64,000 nucleotides of DNA from Sphingomonas ginsenosidimutans (lineage in GTDB: Bacteria > Pseudomonadota > Alphaproteobacteria > Sphingomonadales > Sphingomonadaceae). The notes beneath the pieces are model-generated. The model worked only from the letters and a program-made list of their open reading frames with translations, had not been told where the DNA came from and made no database searches. Below, piece after piece: positions 44,069 to 51,211 of this stretch (positions are counted from its first letter, which is position 1; each line of letters begins with the position of its first letter). The stretch is from positions 124,001 to 188,000 of the forward strand of contig NZ_NWVD01000004.1 in the NCBI RefSeq assembly GCF_002374835.1. Reading direction: 5' to 3'. A program made the position numbers and the translations under genes.

Positions 44069-45244
44069 ATGACCAAGTTGCTGACCGCCCTCGCGCTTCC
44101 CGCCGCCGTCCTGGCGGTGGCCTATCCCGTGGCCGCTGCCGCGCCGCAGTTCGACACGCCGGCGCCGGTAGCGTTCATGGAAGACCTGTCGTCCGGGGCG
44201 ATCCTGTACGCAAAGGATGCCGACCGGCGGATGCCGCCCGCTTCGATGGCGAAGATGATGACCGTCTACACCGCCTTCGAGATGATCAAGGCGGGCGACC
44301 TGAAGCTGGATACCGAGTTCGAGGTCCGGCCAGAGACGTGGCAGAAATGGCATGGCCCGTCCGCGGGTTCGACGATGTTCCTGTCGTCGGGTGAGCGGGT
44401 ATCGGTCGCGAACCTGCTGTACGGCATCGTCACGCTGTCCGGCAACGATGCCTGCGTCGTGCTGGCCGAAGGGATTTCGGGGACGGAGCAGGCGTTCGTC
44501 GAGCGGATGAACGAGAATGCGAAGAAGCTGGGTCTGACCAACAGCCATTTCGGCACGTCGAACGGCTGGCCGGACGGCGGCGTCACCTATGTCACCGCGC
44601 GCGATCTGGCGAAGCTGGCGGCGGGGACCATCGAACAGCATCCCAAGCTGTACAAGCAATTCTATTCGCGGCGCGATTTTACCTGGGGCAAGACGCTGGG
44701 CGGCGGCCAGGCGATCACCCAGGCCAATCGCGACCCGCTGCTGGGCCGCGTTGCCGGTGCCGACGGGCTGAAGACGGGCCATACCGAGGAGGCCGGCTAC
44801 GGCTTCACCGGGTCGGCGGAACAGAATGGACGCCGGCTGGTGATGGTGCTGGCGGGGCTGACCAGCTTCAATCAGCGTGCTGCCGAATCGGTACGGTTCA
44901 TGGAATGGGGCTTTCGCGCATGGCAGTCGCGCCCGGTGGTAAAGGCCGGCCGCACCGTCGGCACCGCCGATGTCCAGATGGGCAGCGCCAGCGAAGTGAA
45001 GCTGGTGGCGCCCAAGGATCTGAAGGTCACCGTGCCCAGCGGGACGCGCCCGCAGCTGGCGGGCAAGATCGTCTATGACGGGCCGATCAAGGCACCGATC
45101 AAGCAGGGCGCGCATATCGCCGACCTGGTGGTGTCGGCGCCGGGGCTGCCCGAGCAGAAGGTGCCGCTGGTCGCTGACGAGGACGTGGGCGAGGCCGGTT
45201 TCTTCGGTCGCGCCTGGGCCGGGCTGACGGGCCTGTTCGGATGA
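44069..45244 (+). CDS. dacC: D-alanyl-D-alanine carboxypeptidase (penicillin-binding protein 5/6 type)
   Basis: A 391-residue periplasmic enzyme trimming the terminal D-Ala of stem peptides. A signal peptide (LLTALALPAAVLAVAYPVAAAA) precedes the serine-peptidase S11 domain with SMAKMM (SxxK, active serine), SGN (LSGNDACVVLA) and KTG (LKTGHTEEAG). A C-terminal PBP5-type beta domain follows, and the protein ends in a likely amphipathic membrane anchor (GFFGRAWAGLTGLFG). AGGGAAA precedes the ATG. Its stop overlaps the tmk start (ATGA). Confidence 0.96.
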   Translation: MTKLLTALALPAAVLAVAYPVAAAAPQFDTPAPVAFMEDLSSGAILYAKDADRRMPPASMAKMMTVYTAFEMIKAGDLKLDTEFEVRPETWQKWHGPSAGSTMFLSSGERVSVANLLYGIVTLSGNDACVVLAEGISGTEQAFVERMNENAKKLGLTNSHFGTSNGWPDGGVTYVTARDLAKLAAGTIEQHPKLYKQFYSRRDFTWGKTLGGGQAITQANRDPLLGRVAGADGLKTGHTEEAGYGFTGSAEQNGRRLVMVLAGLTSFNQRAAESVRFMEWGFRAWQSRPVVKAGRTVGTADVQMGSASEVKLVAPKDLKVTVPSGTRPQLAGKIVYDGPIKAPIKQGAHIADLVVSAPGLPEQKVPLVADEDVGEAGFFGRAWAGLTGLFG

Positions 45245-45870
45245 CCGAGGGACGCTTCCTCAGCCTGGAGGGCGGGGAAGGGGCCGGCAAGTCGACGCAG
45301 GCGCGCGCGTTGGCGGATGCGTTGGCGGCGCGCGGCGTCCATGCTGTCATCACCCGCGAACCGGGCGGCAGCGCGGGCGCGGAGGCCATCCGGACGCTGT
45401 TGATGGAGGGCGAGGCGACGCGGTGGAGCGCGCATAGCGAGGCGTTACTGTTCGCCGCCGCGCGCGCCGACCATGTCGAAAAGGTCATCCGTCCGGCGAT
45501 GGGTGCCGGCAATTGGGTGATTTGCGACCGTTTCATCGATTCGACGCGCGCCTATCAGGGCGTGGCCGGTGGGCTGGAGGATGCCGCGATCCTGGCGCTG
45601 CACGCCTTCGGATCGCGCGGGCTGCTGCCCGACCGCACCTTCCTGCTGGCGCTGCCGCCGGAGGAAGGCGCGGCGCGGGCGGCGACGCGCGACGGCGCCG
45701 CCGCCGATCGCTTCGCCGCACGAGGTGAGGATTTCCATGTCGCGGTCGCCGGCGCCTTCGACCGGTTCGCCGCGCATGAGCCGCAGCGCTTCCGGCGGAT
45801 CGACGCGACCCGCCCGGCTGAGGCGGTGACGGCGGCGATCCTCGCCGATCTGGCGGACTGGCTGCCGTGA
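45241..45870 (+). CDS. tmk: Thymidylate kinase
   Basis: A 209-residue kinase that makes dTDP from dTMP. P-loop GGEGAGKSTQ (residues ~9-18), TREPGG, the CDRFIDSTRAYQG (DRY-like) motif, and a LID region rich in Ala/Arg. Length is typical. Its stop overlaps holB (ATGA/GTGA type), the classic tmk-holB pairing. Confidence 0.97.
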   Translation: MTEGRFLSLEGGEGAGKSTQARALADALAARGVHAVITREPGGSAGAEAIRTLLMEGEATRWSAHSEALLFAAARADHVEKVIRPAMGAGNWVICDRFIDSTRAYQGVAGGLEDAAILALHAFGSRGLLPDRTFLLALPPEEGAARAATRDGAAADRFAARGEDFHVAVAGAFDRFAAHEPQRFRRIDATRPAEAVTAAILADLADWLP

Positions 45871-46862
45871 CCGCCCTGCGCGGACAGGATGCCGCGATCG
45901 AGGCTTTCCTGTCCGCCAGCGCGGGCGGGGCGATCCATCATGCCTGGTTGCTGGCCGGACCGCAGGGCATCGGCAAGGCGACGTTCGCGCGTGCCGTCGC
46001 GCTGCGCCTGCTGGCGGAGGGCATGACGCCGGGCGCGTTGCCGCCGGGGCTGGATGTCCCTGCATCGCATCAGGCTGCGCATTTGTTCGCCGCGGGGACG
46101 CACCCCGATTATCGCGAGCTGCGCCGCCTGCCCAAGAAGGATAGCGGCAAAAGCGGCGCGGACGAGGAACTGGCACGCAGCATCACCATCGATCAGGTGC
46201 GCGCCCTCGGCCCGTTTCTGGGAACCGCGCCGTCGATGTCGCCGCGACGCGTGATCGTAATGGATGCAGCCGACGATCTGGAGCGCCCCGGCGCATCCAA
46301 CGCTCTGCTCAAGAACCTGGAGGAGCCGCCGGCGGGCACGGTGTTCCTGCTGGTCAGCCATGCGCCGGGACGGCTGCTGCCGACGATCAGGTCGCGGTGC
46401 CGGGTGCTCCGCTTCGATACGCTCGCGGACGGCGATATGGCCGCGGTGCTGCGTGACGTCATGCCCGATGCCGATGAGGATGAGATAGCCGCGCTGGTGC
46501 GGGGCGGGGCGGGATCGCCAGGGCGGGCGCTGGGCTATGCCGGACTTGACCTGTCGGGGATCGACACCGCGCTGACCGCGATCGGGCGTGACGGCGATCT
46601 GGCGAACGCGCGCCGCGCAGGCCTGGCCAAGGCGCTGTCGCCCAAGGCAGCACAGGCACGATATGAGGCGTTCCTCGACCGCGTGCCCACCGTCATCGCG
46701 CAAATGGCGGCGATGCGGCATGGCGAGGACCTGCGCCGCGCGCTGGACGCCTATGACGAGGCGCGCGGGATCGCCGCGGCGGCGCGCGGGCTGTCGCTGG
46801 ATGCGCAAGGCACCGTCTACGAACTGGCGGGGGTCGTGGCACGGCTGGCGCCGCGTCCGTGA
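45867..46862 (+). CDS. holB: DNA polymerase III delta-prime subunit
   Basis: A 331-residue clamp-loader subunit. A Walker-type loop GPQGIGKATFAR (an altered P-loop, as in many delta-prime proteins), the sensor region ASNALLKNLEEPPAGTVFLLVSH, and SRCRVLRF are visible. The four-Cys zinc module seen in E. coli-type delta-prime is absent; the corresponding region (residues ~55-105) contains no Cys. It starts with GTG overlapping tmk. metG follows after 21 bp. Confidence 0.93.
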   Translation: MTALRGQDAAIEAFLSASAGGAIHHAWLLAGPQGIGKATFARAVALRLLAEGMTPGALPPGLDVPASHQAAHLFAAGTHPDYRELRRLPKKDSGKSGADEELARSITIDQVRALGPFLGTAPSMSPRRVIVMDAADDLERPGASNALLKNLEEPPAGTVFLLVSHAPGRLLPTIRSRCRVLRFDTLADGDMAAVLRDVMPDADEDEIAALVRGGAGSPGRALGYAGLDLSGIDTALTAIGRDGDLANARRAGLAKALSPKAAQARYEAFLDRVPTVIAQMAAMRHGEDLRRALDAYDEARGIAAAARGLSLDAQGTVYELAGVVARLAPRP

Positions 46863-46883
46863 GGGCGCTAGGAGGGCGTCGCT

Positions 46884-48437
46884 ATGGGCGAACCCTTCTA
46901 TATCACCACCGCGATCAGCTATCCCAACGGCCGTCCGCATATCGGCCACGCTTATGAGGCGATCGCCGCCGACGCGATCGCACGGTTCCAGCGGCAGGCC
47001 GGGCGTGATGTGCGATTCCAGACCGGTACGGACGAACATGGCCTGAAAATGGTTCAGACCGCGCGCGACAAGGGCATGGATGTGCGTGCGCTCGCTGATG
47101 AAATGTCGTCGTATTTCAAGGCAATGTGCGACGACCTGCGCATCAGCTATGATCGTTTCATCCGCACCACCGATGCCGATCACCACCGCGCCAGCCAGGC
47201 GATCTGGCAGGCGATGGCGGACGCCGGCGACCTGTACCTCGACCGCTACGAAGGCTGGTATTCGGTTCGCGACGAAGCCTTTTACGATGAGAAGGAACTG
47301 GTTGACGGGGAAGGGGGCGTCAAGCTTTCACCCCAAGGCACGCCGGTGACCTGGACCGCGGAGGAGACGTGGTTCTTCCGCCTGTCCCGATATCAGCAGC
47401 CGCTGCTCGACCTGTACGCCGCGAACCCCGATTTCATCCGCCCGGAATCACGCCGCAACGAGGTGATGCGCTTCGTGGAGGGCGGGCTTTCCGACCTGTC
47501 GGTGTCGCGCACCAGCTTCGACTGGGGCGTGCCGGTGCCGAGCAGCGCCGGGCACGTGATGTACGTGTGGGTCGATGCGCTAACCAACTACCTGACGGGC
47601 GCGGGCTATCCCGATGGCGATATGCCATACTGGCCCGCCGACCTGCACCTGATCGGCAAGGATATCGTGCGGTTCCACGCGGTCTATTGGCCGGCGTTCC
47701 TGATGTCGGCGAAGATCGCGCTGCCGAAGACGGTGTTCGGGCATGGCTTCCTGCTTCACCGGGGCGAGAAAATGTCGAAAAGCCTCGGCAATGTCGTCGA
47801 TCCCGGCGATCTCGCGCGCGCGTTCGGCGTCGACGGCCTGCGCTACTTCCTGCTGCGCGAGGTAAGCTTCGGACAGGACGGCAGTTATTCGGCAGAGGCG
47901 ATCGTCACGCGCGTTAACGCCGAACTGGCCAATGCCTTCGGCAATCTGGCGCAGCGCACCTTGTCGTTCATCGCCAAGAACCTGGGCGGCGCGCTGCCCG
48001 AGGCGGGGCGCAGCGAGGATGCCGACGGACAGTTGATCGAGGAAGTGGTGGTCGCCTGTGCGGGCCTCAAGACTGCGTTCGACGACCTGATGCTGAGCCA
48101 GGGGATCGAGTCGTGGCTGCGCGGCGTCTACGCCTGCAACCAGTATATCGACGCGCAGGCGCCATGGTCGCTGCGCAAGACCGATCCCGAGCGGATGCAC
48201 GCGGTGTTGCGCACGCTGGTCCGCGCGATCCGGATGCTGGCGATCGTGGTCTTGCCGGTGGTGCCGGAGGGTGCGGGACGGATCCTGGACCTGCTGGGTG
48301 TCGAGGATCGCGACCATGATGCGATCGACGACGACGGCTGGTACCAGCGGCATGTCGATGCCGGCTTCGTGCTGGCGGCACCGACCGCCGCCTTCCCGCG
48401 GCTGGAGATGCCGGCCGCCGAGCCCGAGCCGGCGTGA
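46884..48437 (+). CDS. metG: Methionyl-tRNA synthetase
   Basis: A 517-residue class I synthetase. HIGH motif HIGH (residues 19-22) in GRPHIGHAY and KMSKS (296-300) in GEKMSKSLGN are intact. The connective peptide between them has no Cys knuckles, so this is the short, zinc-free form. The anticodon-binding helical domain follows; there is no C-terminal tRNA-binding (EMAP-like) extension, as expected at this length. TGATG overlaps the tatD start. Confidence 0.97.
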   Translation: MGEPFYITTAISYPNGRPHIGHAYEAIAADAIARFQRQAGRDVRFQTGTDEHGLKMVQTARDKGMDVRALADEMSSYFKAMCDDLRISYDRFIRTTDADHHRASQAIWQAMADAGDLYLDRYEGWYSVRDEAFYDEKELVDGEGGVKLSPQGTPVTWTAEETWFFRLSRYQQPLLDLYAANPDFIRPESRRNEVMRFVEGGLSDLSVSRTSFDWGVPVPSSAGHVMYVWVDALTNYLTGAGYPDGDMPYWPADLHLIGKDIVRFHAVYWPAFLMSAKIALPKTVFGHGFLLHRGEKMSKSLGNVVDPGDLARAFGVDGLRYFLLREVSFGQDGSYSAEAIVTRVNAELANAFGNLAQRTLSFIAKNLGGALPEAGRSEDADGQLIEEVVVACAGLKTAFDDLMLSQGIESWLRGVYACNQYIDAQAPWSLRKTDPERMHAVLRTLVRAIRMLAIVVLPVVPEGAGRILDLLGVEDRDHDAIDDDGWYQRHVDAGFVLAAPTAAFPRLEMPAAEPEPA

Positions 48438-49216
48438 TGCTGGCGGACAGTCACTGCCACCTGAACTACAAGGGGCTGGCCGAGGAGCAGGCCGACGTGC
48501 TGGCGCGGGCGCGGGCGCGCGGAGTAACCGCGATGCTCAACATCGCGACGCGCGAAAGCGAGTGGGATGCGGTGCTGGCCACGGCCGAGCGTGAGCCGGA
48601 CGTGTGGGCGACGGTGGGCATCCACCCTCATGAGGCGGACCAGCATCCGCATGTCGATACCGCCAAGCTGGTCGGCCGCGCGCGCCACCCGCGGGTGGTC
48701 GGCATCGGTGAAAGCGGCCTAGATTATTTCTACGACCATTCCGACCGCGCGCGTCAGCAGGCGAGTTTTCGCGCGCATATCGATGCGGCGCGGGAAACCG
48801 GGCTGCCGATCGTCGTCCATACCCGGAACGCGGAGGACGACACCGCGGCGCTGATGCGCGAGGCGATGGAGGAGGGGGCCTATACCGGCGTCATCCACTG
48901 CTTCACCGCGAGTGATGCCTTTGCCGACATCGCGCTCGACCTGGGCCTATACATCTCGATCTCCGGGATCGTGACGTTTCGCAATGCCGCGGCGCTGCAG
49001 GCGACCGCCGCGCGGCTGCCGCGCGAGCGGCTGCTGATCGAAACCGACGCGCCGTTCCTGGCTCCGGTGCCGCACCGCGGGAAGACCGGCGAGCCAGCGT
49101 TCGTCGCCGATACGGCGGCGTTCCTGGCGACGCTGCGCGGTGAAGATGTCGAAGAGTTACAGACATATACAGCCGCTAACTTCCACCGCCTGTTCGATCG
49201 GACGCGCGCGGCGTGA
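48437..49216 (+). CDS. tatD: TatD family metal-dependent deoxyribonuclease
   Basis: A 259-residue TIM-barrel hydrolase. Signatures: ADSHCHL (metal-binding His pair), GIHPHEA, GIGESGLDYFY, VVHTRNAEDD, HCFTAS and IETDAPFLAP. Family members are 3'-5' exonucleases or D-aminoacyl hydrolases acting in repair and quality control. The ATG at 48437 overlaps the metG stop; a GTG at 48434 is an alternative. metG-tatD-MBL is a conserved arrangement. Confidence 0.95.
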   Translation: MLADSHCHLNYKGLAEEQADVLARARARGVTAMLNIATRESEWDAVLATAEREPDVWATVGIHPHEADQHPHVDTAKLVGRARHPRVVGIGESGLDYFYDHSDRARQQASFRAHIDAARETGLPIVVHTRNAEDDTAALMREAMEEGAYTGVIHCFTASDAFADIALDLGLYISISGIVTFRNAAALQATAARLPRERLLIETDAPFLAPVPHRGKTGEPAFVADTAAFLATLRGEDVEELQTYTAANFHRLFDRTRAA

Positions 49217-49977
49217 AGATCCGCCTGCTGGGATCGGGAACCTCATCGGGCGTGCCGCGGATCGGCAACGACTGGGGTGCCTGCGATCCGGCCGAGCCGC
49301 GCAACCGCCGCACGCGATCGTCGGCGCTGGTCGAACATGACGGCACCCGCATCCTGATCGACACCAGCCCCGACATGCGCGAACAACTGCTGGCCGCCGG
49401 GGTCGACCGGGTCGATGCGGTGATCTGGACCCATGCGCATGCCGACCACATCTTCGGCATCGACGATCTCCGGCAGGTCTATCACGCGATGGCGCGGCCG
49501 GTGATTGGCTATGCCAGGTCATCGACGGAGGCACGGCTACGCGCGCAATTCGGCTATGTCTTCGACGGCGCGCATGGTTATCCGCCGACCGTCGAACTGG
49601 CGACGCTGCCCGATCGACTGACGATCGGCGGGATCACGATCCACGTCGCCGACCAGCCGCATGGCCCGATCACCTCGGCCGGATTGCGGTTCGAGGCGGA
49701 CGGGCGGGCGATCGGCTATGCGACCGATCTGCACGCGCTGACCGAGGCGACGCGGGCGCTATATACTGATCTGGATCTGTGGGTGCTGGATGCGCTGCGC
49801 CGCAGGCCGCACCCGAGCCATCCGGATCTGGCGATGGCACTGGGCTGGATCGCGGAACTGTCGCCGGCGGCGGCGGTACTGGTGCATATGGACCAGTCGA
49901 TGGATTATGCCACGCTGCGCGCCGAGTTGCCCGCCACGGTCGAGCCGGGCCATGACGGCTGGGAGTGGTCGTCGTGA
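49213..49977 (+). CDS. Metallo-beta-lactamase fold hydrolase (PhnP-like)
   Basis: A 254-residue protein with GTG start overlapping the tatD stop (GTGA). The MBL signature is WTHAHADHIFGIDDL; further ligands lie in VADQPHGP and YATDLH. The N-terminal LLGSGTSSGVPRIGNDWGACD block is characteristic of the PhnP-type phosphodiesterase/cyclic-phosphate subgroup. The exact substrate is unknown; in this position, downstream of tatD, it is common in Alphaproteobacteria. Confidence 0.93.
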   Translation: MKIRLLGSGTSSGVPRIGNDWGACDPAEPRNRRTRSSALVEHDGTRILIDTSPDMREQLLAAGVDRVDAVIWTHAHADHIFGIDDLRQVYHAMARPVIGYARSSTEARLRAQFGYVFDGAHGYPPTVELATLPDRLTIGGITIHVADQPHGPITSAGLRFEADGRAIGYATDLHALTEATRALYTDLDLWVLDALRRRPHPSHPDLAMALGWIAELSPAAAVLVHMDQSMDYATLRAELPATVEPGHDGWEWSS

Positions 49978-50138
49978 ACGATACCACGATGCGCGCGATG
50001 ATCCTGGCGCTGATGCTGATCCTGCCGCTGTCGGCGTTGGTCGCACGGCGGATGCCGCTGTCCCGAACGGTGATGCTGGTTCTGATCTGGGTCGCGATCT
50101 TTGGCGTCGCCTACGGTATCGTCGGTCGTTTTACATAA
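49974..50138 (+). CDS. 54-residue two-helix membrane protein
   Basis: A short frame begins with GTG overlapping the stop of the MBL hydrolase (GTGA), so it is most likely translated as the last gene of that operon. It predicts two hydrophobic helices, ILALMLILPLSALVA and VMLVLIWVAIFGVAYGIVG, separated by a basic loop ARRMPLSRT. The basic loop between helices favours a hairpin with the loop in the cytoplasm. The segment 'LPLSALVARRMPLSRT...WVAIF' resembles the N-terminal membrane part of retropepsin-like (TIGR02281) proteins, so it may be a stand-alone remnant or relative. Function unknown. Confidence 0.7.
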   Translation: MNDTTMRAMILALMLILPLSALVARRMPLSRTVMLVLIWVAIFGVAYGIVGRFT

Positions 50139-50170
50139 TATCTATTATCGGCTTTGTCGGTTGGAGGCTT

Positions 50171-51211
50171 TCATCTCCCTTGCTGCCAGCGGCGGCGCGC
50201 CCAGCCGATCGCCGCATCGCGCAGAATCGCCGGATGGACGTTGCCAGGGCTCGACCGGATGAAGATGCGGCGGGCGCGCTTCACGTCGGTGATGCCATAA
50301 CGTCCGCGGCGCAGGCCGGAGCGCGCGATCTGCCACCACAATCTGTCCGCTTCCGACGGGGCCACCGACGGTGCCAGCGGCCCGAACACGTGCACGATGA
50401 CCGCAAGCATGCCGCTGATTTCCCCCAGCGTCTCTGCGTCTGGCACCGGCAGCCGTGCGGCGGCATGGCGGCTCATCAACGCGCCGGCACGGGGCGCCGT
50501 ATCGCCCATGGCGTCGGCATAGCGTATCGCAAGCACCTCGCCCGCGGCGGCGATCATGCGATCGCGGGTGTGTTTCGACACGCCGCCGGCGTGATGGCGG
50601 TAGCGGATCAGAGGCGCGTCGATCCGCGCGATCCGGCCGAAGGACCTGATGCGGTGATACAGGTCGAAATCCTCCGCGAACCGCACGGCGTCGCGCTCGA
50701 ACGGGTCGAGCGCACGGGCGGCGTCGCCGCGGATCATCACGCTTGACCACACCAGCGGGTTGCACCAGCTCAGTCGCCAGTCGATCGTGTCGGGGTCGGT
50801 AAGTCCGGCGTGCGAGGCAACCGCGGGTAGCCCCCCTTCCCCGAACGGCTCCGCGGCCGACGCGACAAGGACGGTGTCGCGATGCGTGTCCAGAAAGGCA
50901 ACCTGTCGGGCAAGGCGGTCGGGGCGGCACAGGTCGTCCTGGTCCAGCCCCGCGATATAGCGCCCACGCGCATGCTCCAACGCGATCGTGCGCGCGACCG
51001 CGGGGCCGCCGTTCGCGGGCGCAGCGACGATCCGCAGCCGCGGTTCGGGGATCGAGCGCAGGACGGCGAGCGTGTCGTCCGTAGAGGCATCGTCGACGAC
51101 GACGATCTCGAAATCGCGGAGCGTCTGCGCGGTCAGGCTCGCAATCGTCTCGGTGATCAGGCGTGCGCCGTTATAGGCCGCGATGATGACGCTGACCTGC
51201 GGATCGCTCAT
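50171..51211 (-). CDS. Family 2 glycosyltransferase
   Basis: A 346-residue GT-A fold enzyme. The N-terminus VSVIIAAYNGARLITETIASL and IVVVDDASTDDTLAVL are the GT2 nucleotide-binding motifs, and IAGLDQDDLCRPDRLARQ carries the DxD-like metal site. The C-terminal ~100 residues (RLPVPDAETLGEIS...RARRIFIRSSPGNVHPAILR) have no recognised family. No transmembrane helices, so it is probably peripheral or cytoplasmic. Its ATG overlaps the stop of the aminotransferase-flavoprotein gene (ATGA), indicating one transcript, with the glycosyltransferase second. Confidence 0.94.
   Translation of the reverse strand: MSDPQVSVIIAAYNGARLITETIASLTAQTLRDFEIVVVDDASTDDTLAVLRSIPEPRLRIVAAPANGGPAVARTIALEHARGRYIAGLDQDDLCRPDRLARQVAFLDTHRDTVLVASAAEPFGEGGLPAVASHAGLTDPDTIDWRLSWCNPLVWSSVMIRGDAARALDPFERDAVRFAEDFDLYHRIRSFGRIARIDAPLIRYRHHAGGVSKHTRDRMIAAAGEVLAIRYADAMGDTAPRAGALMSRHAAARLPVPDAETLGEISGMLAVIVHVFGPLAPSVAPSEADRLWWQIARSGLRRGRYGITDVKRARRIFIRSSPGNVHPAILRDAAIGWARRRWQQGR

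Noticed and set aside
45867..46862. holB considered truncated or decayed because the zinc Cys residues are missing
   Set aside because: Length, Walker-type loop and flanking operon structure are normal; loss of the zinc module is seen in other lineages.
46863..46883. Possible riboswitch or T-box before metG
   Set aside because: Only 21 bases separate holB and metG, too short for any known leader.
50139..50170. Terminator between the 54-residue protein and the convergent glycosyltransferase
   Set aside because: Only 32 bases, with no stable inverted repeat.
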